From assembly GCA_028753945.1 (NCBI GenBank), contig JAPNXP010000001.1:16358501-16422500 (forward strand): a DNA stretch of 64,000 nucleotides, in the 5' to 3' direction. The notes under the pieces are model-generated. The model ran no database searches. It was given only the letters and a program-made list of their open reading frames with translations, and was not told the origin of the DNA. Shown piece by piece: positions 41,093 through 52,252 of this stretch. Positions within the stretch are counted from its first letter, which is position 1. Each line of letters starts with the position of its first letter. Both the position numbers and the translations under genes were made by a program. This DNA is from Hexactinellida sp. DTS-2022 (taxonomy: Eukaryota > Porifera > Hexactinellida).

Positions 41093-41993
41093 GTATGTTA
41101 ATCATTCTGCCTAATTAACTACTAGAACTTAAATAAAAATCGCAAGAAAATCAATATTTTCTCTGGGTAAATTATATAATGCAGAAATAGATTTAGTTTA
41201 ACCCAATAAAAGAACAACAAGAACCCAAATTAACATATAATACAAGGAAATTGGTCATATTTTTCTTTCGCAGCGCGCAAGGAACATTGAATTTACAAAT
41301 TAATTTACAATACTGAAGACAAAAATCAACATATGAAAATTATAGATTTTTAAACATAAAACTGGAAAATTGAAACAGCAGTAGTATTTAGAAAAAACGG
41401 CAGCAACAGCATTCGAGAAATTTTGGGATAATATTCTCCCACAAGTAGATTTGGAAATTAATGATAATAAGGGTCCATTTTTTATCTCATATAATGGGAA
41501 ATCAATGAAGGGGTACAAAACAAGTTTAAATAAACTACTGCACTAGCAGGAAATTTCAAGAAAATATTTCAATAAAATCCAGGATAGCGGCATCTACATT
41601 TATAGCCAAAATAAGCATGGAAAAATCAAAAAGTTCAGATTAGATGCAACATCAGGCGAGCAGCGCGGATAAATATTATCGACAAATGGAAGAGGTAATC
41701 ACCTAATAAATGGAATTTGAAGCAATTGGGGAAATAACAAAATATAATTCAAGTATAAAAATAGATAAATAATAATTTAAATTATATAAATTTTAGAATC
41801 AAAGAAACACGAAGCAGGAGGACAGTGACGTTTGAAGAAAGAAGAAAAAGCAAAGAAAACAATACAGAGTAGTATATAAATAATGAATTAATGTAAGATT
41901 GCAAGTGCGTTATATAGCTGTGTGGTGTATTAAATTAAAATAAAATAAATTCAAACGAGGGGATCGGACAAACTGAGAAAATTTGTAAATCTG
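41093..41993 (+). pseudogene. Degraded recombinase C-terminus and tail (copy B)
   Basis: Same decayed pieces as 35763-36663, sharing the same lesions, so the unit was duplicated after it decayed. Confidence 0.75.
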
Positions 41994-43581
41994 GACATGA
42001 CGAACGGACCTGAACGGGACGAATGGACCTAAACGCGACGAATCGACCGGAACGGGACGAATGGACATAAACGGGACAAATGGAACAAAACGGGACAAAT
42101 GGACCTAAACACGACGAATGGAACGGAACCGGACGTATGGACATAAACGGGACCAATGGAACAAAAGGGGCAAATGGACTAGAAAGGGACGAATGGACCT
42201 AAACGGGAGAAATGGAACAAAACGGGACAAATGGACCTAAACACGACGAATGGACCTGAACGGGACGAATGGACCTAAACGCAACGAATCGACCTGAACA
42301 GGACGAATGGACATAAACGGGACAAATGGAACAAATGGACCTAAACAAGACGAATGGACCGGAACGGGACGAATGGAACAAAACGGGACAAATGGACCTG
42401 AAAGGGACGAAAGGACATAAACGGGACGAATGGACCAAAACGGGACGAATGGACCTGAACGGGACGAATGGACCAGAACGGGACGAAGGGAGCTGAATGG
42501 GACGAATGGACTTAAACGGGACTATTGGACTTAACGGGACGAATGGACCTGACGGGACGAATGGACCTGAACGGGACGAATGGACCTGACGGGACGAATG
42601 GACCTGAACGGGACGAATGGAGCAGAACGGGACGAATGGACCAGAACGGGACGAATGGACCTGAACGGGACGAATGGACCAGAACGGGACGAATGGACCA
42701 GAACGGGACGAATGGACCTAAACGGGACGAATGGACCTGAACGGGACGAATGGACTTAAACGGGACTATTGGACTTAACGGGACGAATGGACCTGAACGG
42801 GATGAATGGACCTGAACGGGACGAATGGACCTAAACGGGACGAATGGACCTAAACGGGACGAATGGACCAGAACGGGACGAATGGACCTGAACGGGACGA
42901 ATGGACCAGAACGGGACGAATGGACCTAAACGGGACGAATGGACCTGAACGGGAAGAATGGACTTGAACGGGACTAATGGACTTAACGGGACGAATGGAC
43001 CTGAACGGGACCAATGGACCTGAACGGGACGAATGGACCTAAACGGGACGAATGGAACAGAATGGGACGAATGGACCTGACGGGACGAATGGACCTGAAC
43101 GGGACGAATGGACCAGAACGGGACGAATGGACCTAAACGGGAAGAATGGACCTGAACGGGACGAATGGACCTAAACGGGACGAATGGACCTAAACGGGAC
43201 GAATGGACCTGAACGGGACGAATGGACCTGAACGGGACCAATGGACCTGAACGGGACGAATGGACCTGAACGGGACGAATGGACCTGAACGGGACGAATG
43301 GACTTAACGGGACGAATGGACCTAAACGGGAAGAATGGACCTGAACGGGACGAATGGACCTAAACGGGACGAATGGATCTGAACGGGACGAATGGACCTG
43401 AACGGGACGAATGGACCTGAACGGGACGAATGGACCTGAACGGGACGAATGGACCTGAACGGGACGAATGGACCTGAACGGGACGAATGGACCTGAACGG
43501 GACGAATGGAACTGAACGGGACGAATGGACCTGAACGGGACGAATGGACCTGAACGGGACGAATGGACCTGAACGGGACGT
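41994..43581 (+). repeat. 19-bp satellite array 4 (unit B)
   Basis: Copy of 36664-38232 with one additional unit inserted near 43180. Confidence 0.93.
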
Positions 43582-45050
43582 TATAGTTTTATAAACATAA
43601 AACTGGAAAATTGCAATCATGCAGGGGTACAAAACAAGTTTACATAAACTACTGCACTTGCAGGAAATTTCTAGAAATATTTCAATAAAATTCAGGATAG
43701 CGGCATCTACATTTATAGCCAGAAATAAGCCTGGAAAAAACCAATAGTTCAGATTACATGCAACATCAGGCGAGCACCGCGGATAAATATTATCGACAAA
43801 TGCGGAGAGGTAATCAGTGTACTAATCACCTAATAAATGGAATTTGAAGCAATTGGGGAAATAAAAAAAAAAATTGAATTGTAAAAATAGTTAAATAATA
43901 ATTTAAATTAATTTAATTTTAGAATCAAAGAAAGTCCGAAACAGGAGTGCGTAGTGTAATTGAATTTATTAGAATGACGTAATTGCTCTATACTTTGTAA
44001 ATTTAGTTGCTTGGTTGTTGGAATGTTCATTTTCCTAATTTTCTTTTAATTGAGTTTTTAATGATTGACGTTAGTTGACTTGGTAATTAAGTGATCGACG
44101 TCATTGGGTATAATTGGATGGTTGTTGTGTGAACTAGAAACGCTTGCAGAAATTTTGCTTGATAAGATTTGGGGGGTGTTTGCTTGGGTCGCCCTTTAGT
44201 TGGAAATCAACTCGCTATGGGAGTTGAGGGTTGGTAGGTGTTACGGGTTGTCATGTAATGAATTTTTTTGTTGTTGTTGTTGTTTCATGCAGAGTTTATC
44301 TTCTTTTGTCAATATTTTCCCGTTTTGCCATCTTCTTGAGCCCCATATGCCACCTATATGAAGTATTTCACTTGTATAATATGTTAATTTGAGTTCATGT
44401 TGTTCTATTTATTGGGTAAAATTTAATATATATTACGTAATTTACCCAGAGAAAATATTGATTTTCTTGCGATTTATATTTAAGTTCTAGTAGTTAATTA
44501 GGCAGAATGATTAACATACATGTGGATCCGTTGTTCTATGTTGTTATAACTCTCAAGTGGGAATGTGCTTTTAATGTTTTGGTGCAAGTATAACATAAAC
44601 GAGGCGTAAATCTTAGCTACACTTCTGTACTTCCTGCAGTAATTTGCTTTTTCATCTGATTTATAATATATAAGTGTCTGCAAACACATACTGTTTGCAT
44701 TTGAATAAATGTAAATCAGAACAAGTGCAAAACTGGATGGGTTCATTGGGTACTATTATCAGTTGCCTGTGTACAGTATGCATTCTTGTAGATACTGTAA
44801 CTGAACGGGACGAAGGGACCTGAACGGGACGAATGGAATTAAATGGGACGAATGGATGAAGCATTTATTCATTTACAGTATCTACAAGAATACTGTACAC
44901 AGGCAAATGATAATAGTACCCATGCACGCATCCAGTTTTGCACTTGTTCTGATTTACATTGATTCAAATGCAAACAGTATGTGTTAGTAGACACTATATA
45001 AATCAATTGAACTAAATTTGTAAAAATCAATATCAACTGCTTATTTATTA
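43582..45050. repeat. Unit C left part (remnant, inverted fragment, foldback)
   Basis: Same as 38233-39702 with a small difference in an A-run near 43873. Confidence 0.85.
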
Positions 45051-46141
45051 ATGGCTACACCGTCCAAAAAAGTTACCTGCACAATTTGCAACAGAGACAT
45101 TGTCAAGCTGAGAAGGCATTTGCAGCAGATGCATCCGAATATTGGGGCTGCAGAACGAGACATCCTTATTAATGACGAAAAGATGCGCGTTCGAGACATT
45201 TCGGATCTAGAACAATATTTCCTGTGCGCATATAAAGATCAAAATAATAAGACATGCAATGCGCCAATACTTGAAGAAGGGTAAGTAAAGTTTAATTTAA
45301 ATATGAAATGCTAAGTTATATCAAACCAATAATTCTTTGCATTCTCATAAATAGATTGCGACACCATATATTAAGACGCCACGGTATCTCAATAAAAAGC
45401 AGTATAGGAAAAAATATCATTGCAAAGACAAAATGTCAACCGTATCTAACAGCGTCAATTCAAGAGGGTCAATCAGTAAATCTGCAAGAAGGCGCATCTC
45501 TCCCAGAAGGCGCATCTCGCCCAGAAGGCGCATCTCGCCCAGAAGGCGCATCTCCGCAAGAAGGCGCATCTCGCCCAGAAGGCGCATCTCGCCCAGAAGG
45601 CGCATCTCCGCAAGAAGGCGCATCTCGCCCAGAAGGCGCATCTCTCCCAGAAGGCGCATCTCGCCCAGAAGGCGCATCTCCGCAAGAAGGCGCATCTCTC
45701 CTAGAAGGCGCATCTCCGCAAGAAGGCGCAAATGTTCCAGAAAGCGCAACTCTACAAGAATTCGAAACTCTGCAACAAGGTGCAACTATCCAAGAAAGCA
45801 AAACTCTGCAAAATGAAATTATCAGACAAGAAGACATGACCAGCGAAAAGGAAGAAGCAATCGAATTAATAACTCAGGGACTGGGATATACGAAGTTCAG
45901 AGACAATTTCAGAAACTGGCTAAAGACAGAGAAAAGGATGAAGTATAGAACAACAAAAAAATACTCAGACTGTTGCAGTAATTTAATACAAGTACATGGG
46001 ATTAGAGAAAATGTGGAAACATATTTAAGAAATGCGGACGAATATCAAAGTAAAACAACTTATAATCTGAAGTATTGGACAGTGATGTACGTCAATGAAT
46101 TTCTCAAAAATACTCAAGGATTTGAATTCTTCACTTTTTAA
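45051..46141 (+). CDS. Crypton-like zinc-finger protein, copy C (chimeric C-terminus)
   Basis: Exons 45051-45280 and 45355-46141. Identical to copies A and B through the two zinc fingers and the start of the minisatellite, then different from about 45497: a distinct EGASRP-rich repeat tract and a different core-binding-like region (YTKFRDNFRNWLKTEKRMKY; YLRNADEYQSKTTYNLKYWT). It ends with a TAA at 46141 instead of the exon 2 donor. No recombinase C-terminus follows before the next satellite. Looks like a recombinant in which the 18-bp repeat was the crossover region. Confidence 0.65.
45487..45735 (+). repeat. 18-bp coding minisatellite (copy C)
   Basis: About 14 units of GAAGGCGCATCTCGCCCA, more homogeneous than in copies A and B, in frame. 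Confidence 0.9.
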
Positions 46142-46404
46142 AGAAAATAGAAACATTACACATGCATTTTACATGAAACATTTTGTAAACTATTTCAAAA
46201 TAGACAAGTTGATCTTAACCATTTTTAAGTAAGTCACTCTAAGATATTCCTACCTGCCGATGGATTAGAGAAAAGGAAGGCTTAAACACAATTTATTAAC
46301 AGTCGGGTGTTAATACAAATAATAAAGAATTATGCACAAAATCAATATAATAATTATAAAACAGGAGAGAGGTACCACCCTAAGAAACAAGAAAATTGAC
46401 GCAA
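46142..46404. other. 3' flank of copy C
   Basis: AT-rich; no similarity to the tail of copies A and B that I can see. Confidence 0.35.
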
Positions 46405-47166
46405 AGGGGACGAATGGACCTGAACGTGACGAATGGACATGAACGTGACGAATGGACATGAACGTGACGAATGGACATGAACGGGTAGAATGGACCTGAA
46501 CAGGACGAATGGACCTGAACGGGACGAATGGACATGAACGGGACGAATGGACATGAACGTGACGAATGGACATGAACGGGTCGAATGGACCTGAACAGGA
46601 CGAATGGACCTGAACGGGACGAATGGACATGAACGTGACGAATGGACATGAACGGGTCGAATGGACCTGAACAGGACGAATGGACCTGAACGGGACGAAT
46701 GGACTTGAACGGGACGAATGGACCTGAACGGGACGAATGGACTTAACGGGACGAATGGACTTGAACGGGACTATTGGACTTAACGGGACGAATGGACTTG
46801 AACGGGACGAATGGACTTAAACGGGACTATTGGACTTAACGGGACGAATGGACCTGAACGGGACGAATGGACCTGAACGGGACGAATGGACAAGAACGGG
46901 ACGAATGGAAATGAACAGGACGAATGGACGTGAACGGGACGAATGGACGTGAACGGGACGAATGGACCTGAACGGGACGAATGGACCTGGACGGGACGAA
47001 TGGACGTGAACGGGACGAATGGACCTGAACGGGACGAATGGACCTGAACGGGACGAATGGACCTGAACGGGACGAATGGACCTGAACGGGACGAATGGAC
47101 AAGAACGGGACGAATGGAAATGAACAGGACGAATGGACCTAAACGGGACGAATGGACTTGATGGGA
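46405..47166 (+). repeat. 19-bp satellite array 5
   Basis: Contains a local variant GAACGTGACGAATGGACAT and GAACGGGTCGAATGGACCT in a higher-order arrangement (46405-46680), then the standard unit. Confidence 0.9.
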
Positions 47167-47466
47167 TAATATTGTCGGCAAATGGGGAGAGGAAATCACA
47201 TAATAAATGGAATTTGAAGCAATTGGGGAAACAACAAAAATAATTGAATTATAAAAAGATAAATAAAAATTTATATTAATTTTAAAATCAAATAAACACG
47301 AAGCAGGACAGTAACGTTTGAAGAAAGAAGAAAAAGCAAAGAAAACAATACAGCTACAGAGTAGTATATAAATAATGAATTAATCTAAAGAGTGCAAGTG
47401 TAGAATATTTAATTAAAATAAAATAAATACAAACAAAGGAATAGGACAAACTGAGAAAATATGTAA
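47167..47466 (+). pseudogene. Crypton-like 3' tail fragment
   Basis: Starts inside the tyrosine segment (ATATTGTCGGCAAATGG corresponds to ATATTATCGACAAATGG) and continues through the tail (AATGGAATTTGAAGCAATTG; ACAAACTGAGAAAATATGTA) to the same terminal word GGGACA next to satellite. Both sides are satellite. Confidence 0.75.
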
Positions 47467-48055
47467 TTCGGGACAGGACGAAAGGGTACGGGACGAATGG
47501 GAACGGGACGAATGGACCTGAACGGAACGAATGGACCTGAACGGGACGAATGGACCTGAATGGGACGAATGGACCTGAATGGGACGAATGGACGTGAAAG
47601 GGACGAATGGACCTGAACGGGACGAATGGATCTGAACGGGAAGAATGGACGTGAAAGGGACGAATGGACCTGAAAGGGACGAATGGATATAAAGGGGACG
47701 AATGGACCTAAACAGGACGAATGTACCTAAACAGGACGAATGGACTTGAACGGGACGAATGGACCTAAACGGGACGAATGGACATGAACGGGACGAATGG
47801 ACCTGAACGGGACGAATGGACTTAATGGGATATCTAGACATTAACGGGATTAGTGGACTTAATGGGATAACTAGACTTGAACGGGAATATTGGAATTTAC
47901 GGAATTTGTGGACTTAATTGGATTCGTGTCTTTGAACGGTTCAACGGGATAATAATTAATGGGATGAATGGACTTAATTAACGGGACCAATGGACTTAAT
48001 GGGATGTATGGACTTAATTAACGGCCCAATGGATTTATTGGGATTAATGGACTTC
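47467..48055 (+). repeat. 19-bp satellite array 6, decaying to the right
   Basis: Units become irregular after about 47820 (GACTTAATGGGATAACTAG forms) and end near 48055. Confidence 0.88.
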
Positions 48056-48308
48056 ATGTTTTACAATTTTTCTTTGAAACAGTTCATTTAGTTTCTATTT
48101 GCCAATTTCATTTTCTCTAAATTTAGAAAATCATTTTTCTTTAATTATTGAACATGCTCAGTTTAATCAAATCTCAAAGCACTTTTTTTTTTTTAATTAT
48201 CCCGTTCATGCTTTATAGTAGAAACAAACTTCAAATTTATCTACCGTTCCTTGTTACTCGGATCAATTAACAAATGCTTCTTCACACCTTGGGCGTTGAT
48301 GACTTGGC

Positions 48309-48439
48309 TAAAAAAAATCCAAAATTGCAGCCTGCGCCGACAGCATGTTCCTTTGGAGGCACTATCAATAAACAACCAACAAAATATAGTGCCACCAAAG
48401 GAACATGCGTCGGCACAGGGTGCAATTTTGGATTTTTTT
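48309..48439. repeat. Foldback repeat (TGTGCCGACAGCATG family)
   Basis: Arms of about 55 bp (AATCCAAAATTGCAG outside, GCACTAT inside) around a ~20-nt A/C-rich loop. A one-base bulge (GACAGCATG against GACGCATG) and an A/T mismatch (GGAGGCAC against GGTGGCAC) are shared with the copies at 57-61 kb. Confidence 0.88.
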
Positions 48440-48970
48440 CTCCGTAGACGGTGCCCTGGCCTGAGCTTTATAGTTGATGGGCTGAAACTTGGCATGTAGG
48501 TGCGATGGGACCGTCTAATTTGCACCTGGGGTTACGATTTTTGATTAACAAATTTTTGACACATCTTTAACACCTTTCAAAATATTTCTGGTCCATAACT
48601 CAAAAAATATTTTACTAAACCCCCAAATTTTATTTCACATTTGGATTCACCATAAAATTCTGCGTCTGATGGGAGAAGAAAACTTTTAATAAAGAGTTTT
48701 ATTTCTGCCATAAATGGGGGTTGAAATTTCTTTGTTTACTCACACTTCAATTTCAGTAAAACTGTGAAATCTAATTCCATTGTTTCAACTTGTAATAATT
48801 ATATTGATTCAACTTGTGAGATCGAGTAGGCTTCTATTTTCTAATTGAAACCTAAGATTTTACATTCCACAACAACGCCAGATTAAGTGATTATATTTAT
48901 TTCTGCGAGAATATTCTTGCACTGTTATTAGACTGACGTATTTAATTATAATTAATTCAGTCAGTATATG

Positions 48971-49356
48971 CATAGGCGCCGAAACTCTCCAACGCCAGGG
49001 GGGGTGTTACTTTTACATTCAAATGTGAAAGGTCAAAAAACAACGCCTATGGTAGCTAAAAATCAATTATGTTGGACGGGTATAATTGTATACATATAGA
49101 AATCAACCAATGTTATTTATTCAAACTCATTATGGAAGAAAAAATTTCTATGGGTATATGCTCTATACGTGTTACATAAAAAAATGTCTAATAAGTTTGG
49201 TTTAGCTAGACTTCTTGCTATATAACAGCTACCCTCCCCAACCAGGAGGGGTATACCCTTCCTAACTGTTTCCTCATCCAGGGGGGGTGAAACCATCCCT
49301 GGAAAAAACCAGGGAGGGTCAAACCCTCCCTGACCCCCCCTCTTTCGGCGCCTATG
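48971..49356. mobile_element. hAT-like MITE, family CATAGGCGYC, exact 8-bp TSD
   Basis: Perfect 14-bp ends CATAGGCGCCGAAA / TTTCGGCGCCTATG and the exact duplication AGTATATG (48963-48970, 49357-49364). Interior G/C-rich with CCAGGGAGGG inverted words. Confidence 0.92.
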
Positions 49357-49456
49357 AGTATATGACTTATATAGATGCTTCCAATTTGTGTATTAGGGGT
49401 TATCGAGTGTGCGGAATTGAAATTTGATAACCAAATTAATTAATTAATTGCATCGA

Positions 49457-49950
49457 ACCTTAATAAGGGTCGCCGGAATATGTCTGAATTTTAAGTATGA
49501 AGATGTTCGAAAACTTATGAAGTAGGAATAAGTCCGAATATATTTCTTCCAACATGTGCATAACTTTCATGCAGTAAGGCAAAATTTTCGCCCTGCTTCC
49601 CAAGGCACACGTGACACTTGATGTCTAAATTCGTCATCTCTGGGTGAAACTGGATCTTCCTCATCTGATAGCCCTGTTTGATTACTTGATGTATTTTGTC
49701 ACTTTGATTTTGACACTTTGTTAGTTAAGTAAAGTTTACCGAGCCCGAATTTTCAAATTTTTATCATGAAGAGCCTTGGTATAATGGAACCAACAACCTA
49801 CAAGAGTTATATGAGGAAAAATATTCATAAAAGAGTTTCGCGGTGGCTTTTTCAAAGTCACATATTGCCATTAATGGCTTAAAATCTGGGATATATTTAC
49901 GAAGAGATGATAATACGGCTGTAAAAATTTTTTCGTTTTTGCTTGTCACT
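49457..49950. other. Gene-free spacer
   Basis: A minus-strand frame (49764-49949: FTAVLSSLRKYIPDFKPLMA, ICDFEKATAKLF) resembles the MULE/hAT-transposase-like phrase 'dfE.A...a', so this may be a decayed transposase scrap. Too short to name. Confidence 0.3.
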
Positions 49951-50233
49951 CAGGGGTTTATCTAGATGCCTGGCCGGCACTTTTACGTGCCGGCCAGGCA
50001 TCAGTTGTGGTGAAAAAGTGCGAGAATTACGATTCGATTTAGGTGCCGGGTGTATGGCCAGAAGAAATGCTTGGATAAACAACTGTTTGTGCACCGTAGC
50101 AATTTATCTCCTTAAAATAATGCCGCATCATTGAATTATACTGATTATGTATTATGGCTAATACCTTTAGGGTGCCGGAAAATTTATACCTCCATAATAA
50201 AGTGCCAGCCACGAAAATCCTAGATAAACCCTG
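49951..50233. mobile_element. hAT-like MITE with internal strong hairpin, 9-bp TSD
   Basis: Ends CAGGGGTTTATCTAG and CTAGATAAACCCTG; exact flanking duplication CTTGTCACT (49942-49950, 50234-50242). A GC-rich perfect hairpin with a ~17-bp stem (GATGCCTGGCCGGCAC) lies at about 49965-50002 near the left end. Confidence 0.85.
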
Positions 50234-50326
50234 CTTGTCACTAATATGTAATGCTGGTATAATAGCATGTCCTATACGTATATTGTATGAAAATTATATA
50301 AAGCTGGTAAAATATGAGGTATACTA

Positions 50327-50548
50327 CAGAGACGGAACCGGTCGGGTCGGGTACCGGTCGGAACCTTGACCGGCCGGTCGAGATCTCTATATGATCTATT
50401 CGATATCATAATATCATAATTTGTTTTCTATTATTTATAAATTATTGCTAGCTATGATTGACCGGTCGACCGGCCGGTCGGGTCGGATCAAATTTCCAAC
50501 TGCACCGGTCGGGTCGGGTCATGAAAATCCCGACCGGTTCCATCTCTG
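50327..50548. mobile_element. hAT-like MITE, family CAGAGATGGAACCGG, exact 8-bp TSD
   Basis: CAGAGACGGAACCGGTCGGG at the left end and its complement at the right, duplication GTATACTA (50319-50326, 50549-50556). GACCGGCCGGTC palindromes inside each arm. A second copy is at 62524-62823. Confidence 0.92.
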
Positions 50549-50754
50549 GTATACTACCTTGAAAGTCCCGTTAAAATGGATAGTATCTAGTTCCATGAGT
50601 TTTGATATCAAAAAGATTAGTGGCGAACAATATTGCTGTATCATTTCCATCTCTAATAGTTAGTCTGTGATTGATGGAAAAGGGGGAGTCTATCAGGAGT
50701 TCGATAAACTCCTCTGGAGATATCGGCAGCTTAGGAAGTTCTAGTTCTATCATG

Positions 50755-50930
50755 GTTGCCATGGGAATCGGAATTCCCATGGGAATGGGATGGGAATCGT
50801 ATTTATCCCCTTGGGAATTCCCACGGGTTTTCCCATGGGAATCTTGAAATTCCTTATGGATTGATTCCCATGGGAATTCCCACAGATTTTCCCATGGGAA
50901 TTCCCATATGGGAATCTTGAAATTCATTAT
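50755..50930. repeat. Cluster of TTCCCATGGGAA palindromes
   Basis: At least seven CCCATGGGAAT-type words in about 175 bp, with the segment AATCTTGAAATTCcTTATGG repeated. Terminal structure not resolved. Confidence 0.55.
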
Positions 50931-51477
50931 GGATTCTGTAACAGTTACGTAATAGATAGAATACTACTTAGGTTAATAATAAGGACCCATAGCAGCTTCA
51001 TTAGATATTAGTACGTACTCTAGTATTTAGCTTAGTTAGTATGATATGTCGATTACGTAACTTAACGCTACCTACGAGTACTATTTTGCCAATGGCTACA
51101 AGATCACAAAAAAATTATAATTCGTCTATAGACGCTTAATTAATAAAAGTCATACTATTGTCGAGTTACATTCTGACACGCCTGAATTTTGTACTAAAAC
51201 CCTAATTTATACCATACTAAGCGTATGGCATGGCATGCCTTATACTTCCTGATGCCAAGTCTTGTTCTTATTGAAAACACTTGTTCTAATTAGTAGCATA
51301 TACAGTATTATCATTTTCGTGTCATTGAATTTGCCTTAGAAGACATTAATTATTTTGATGAAAAGACAGTTGCAGAATTATTTTCGAATTGAATTGAGAT
51401 ACACCCACCATTAGCTCCCACGTATACACACTTGTGCTAATTGGTATAAAGCATGAGCATCACCTAGGGCATTAGGA

Positions 51478-51895
51478 TCGAACGATCAAAGATCGCGCGA
51501 CCACGATCGCGATCCTTTTTTGACGATCGAAGCAGGATCGTCGATCGTATTTTACAGAACGATCGAAATGGAGATCGCGATCATTTTTTTGAATAAATTT
51601 TCGATCCTACATTCCGATCTTTTAGAAAAGGTTGCCCAATTAAATTCATTAATAATATAGCACTATTATTATTAATTCGATTATTAATTCAATTTATCCA
51701 TAAAACAGGCCCGTAACAATAAAATATTTTTCAGGTTATTGAAAATCTAACTTCACTGTTTCTAAAAGTTGGTCAAGTTGAAACCTGAGCATCCTGAATA
51801 GTTACTACGGCAAATAAAAACGATCGCAAAAATGATCGGGATCGGATCGGCGATCATTTGTAAAAATGCGATCGGGATCGAGATCGCGATACTAT
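51478..51895. repeat. GATCGCGATC-rich palindromic element with nested older MITE
   Basis: Two clusters (51478-51600 and 51820-51895) of CGATCGCGATC words. Between them 51708-51814 resembles the CAGTGCCGTAGCCAC MITE (AAAAGTTGGTCAAGTTGAAA, GTTACTACGGC). Ends not resolved. Confidence 0.45.
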
Positions 51896-52049
51896 TTTAA
51901 TGTGTTTCACAATATTGAGTTGTAACAGAGAATTATATATTAAATGAATCAGTTCATCTGCCACTAATACTTACTGTGAAATCAACTGATTGATTGTTCC
52001 TATAATAATGCCAAATATATTTTATTTGGAGGAAATATTGGACAAAACT

Positions 52050-52084
52050 TTAAATTCCGCGGCGAAGCGCGGGTACCCGGCTAG
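52050..52084 (+). mobile_element. Helitron 3' terminus
   Basis: Hairpin CCGCGGCGAAGCGCGG followed by GTACCCGG and CTAG at 52081-52084, then T: the classic Helitron 3' end (hairpin a few bases before CTRR). The 5' part is not identified. It ends about 170 bp before the first recognisable exon of the BUB/RhoGAP gene. Confidence 0.7.
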
Positions 52085-52252
52085 TTCTTTAATATTTCTG
52101 GATTAAATTCGCAGGGAATATACACAACTTCTTGAGGATCCGAAATAATCAATAAAACTAATTAATGAAAATGTGATGGTGTTGGTCAGGCCCTAAGTGC
52201 CAAGTTACAGGCATGTTATTGTTGTTGTTTACCTTGTCTATCTATTGAGCAG

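Larger units (their letters stand above)
32690..45500 (+). repeat. 5.33-kb tandem unit, about 2.5 near-identical copies
   Basis: Landmarks recur at 5330 bp (34373 to 39703) and 5348 bp (39703 to 45051). The encoded zinc-finger exons are identical in all three copies, and exon 2 is identical in copies 1 and 2. The extra 18-19 bp is one satellite unit near 43180; a single-base difference is seen near 43873. Order in each unit: satellite end, recombinase C-terminal remnant, inverted exon-2 fragment, foldback with three satellite units, zinc-finger exon, minisatellite exon, degraded C-terminus, satellite of about 1.57 kb. Breakpoints lie inside satellite or minisatellite, suggesting unequal exchange. 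An assembly duplication must be excluded. Confidence 0.9.
48222..49455. repeat. Dispersed ~0.9-1.3 kb repeat family R, isolated copy with nested elements
   Basis: Begins TAGAAACAAACTTCAAATTT and carries the foldback at 48309-48439, CACCTGGGGTTACGATTTTT, CTGCCATAAATGGGGGTTG and TTAGGGGTTATCGAGTG. A hAT-like MITE (48971-49356) is inserted in its 3' part. Related copies form the cluster at 56291-61105. No ORF. Confidence 0.75.

Noticed and set aside
27867-48055. The regular arrays as a possible CRISPR locus
   Set aside because: No constant repeat alternating with unique spacers; units are contiguous 18-19 bp and the setting is animal DNA.
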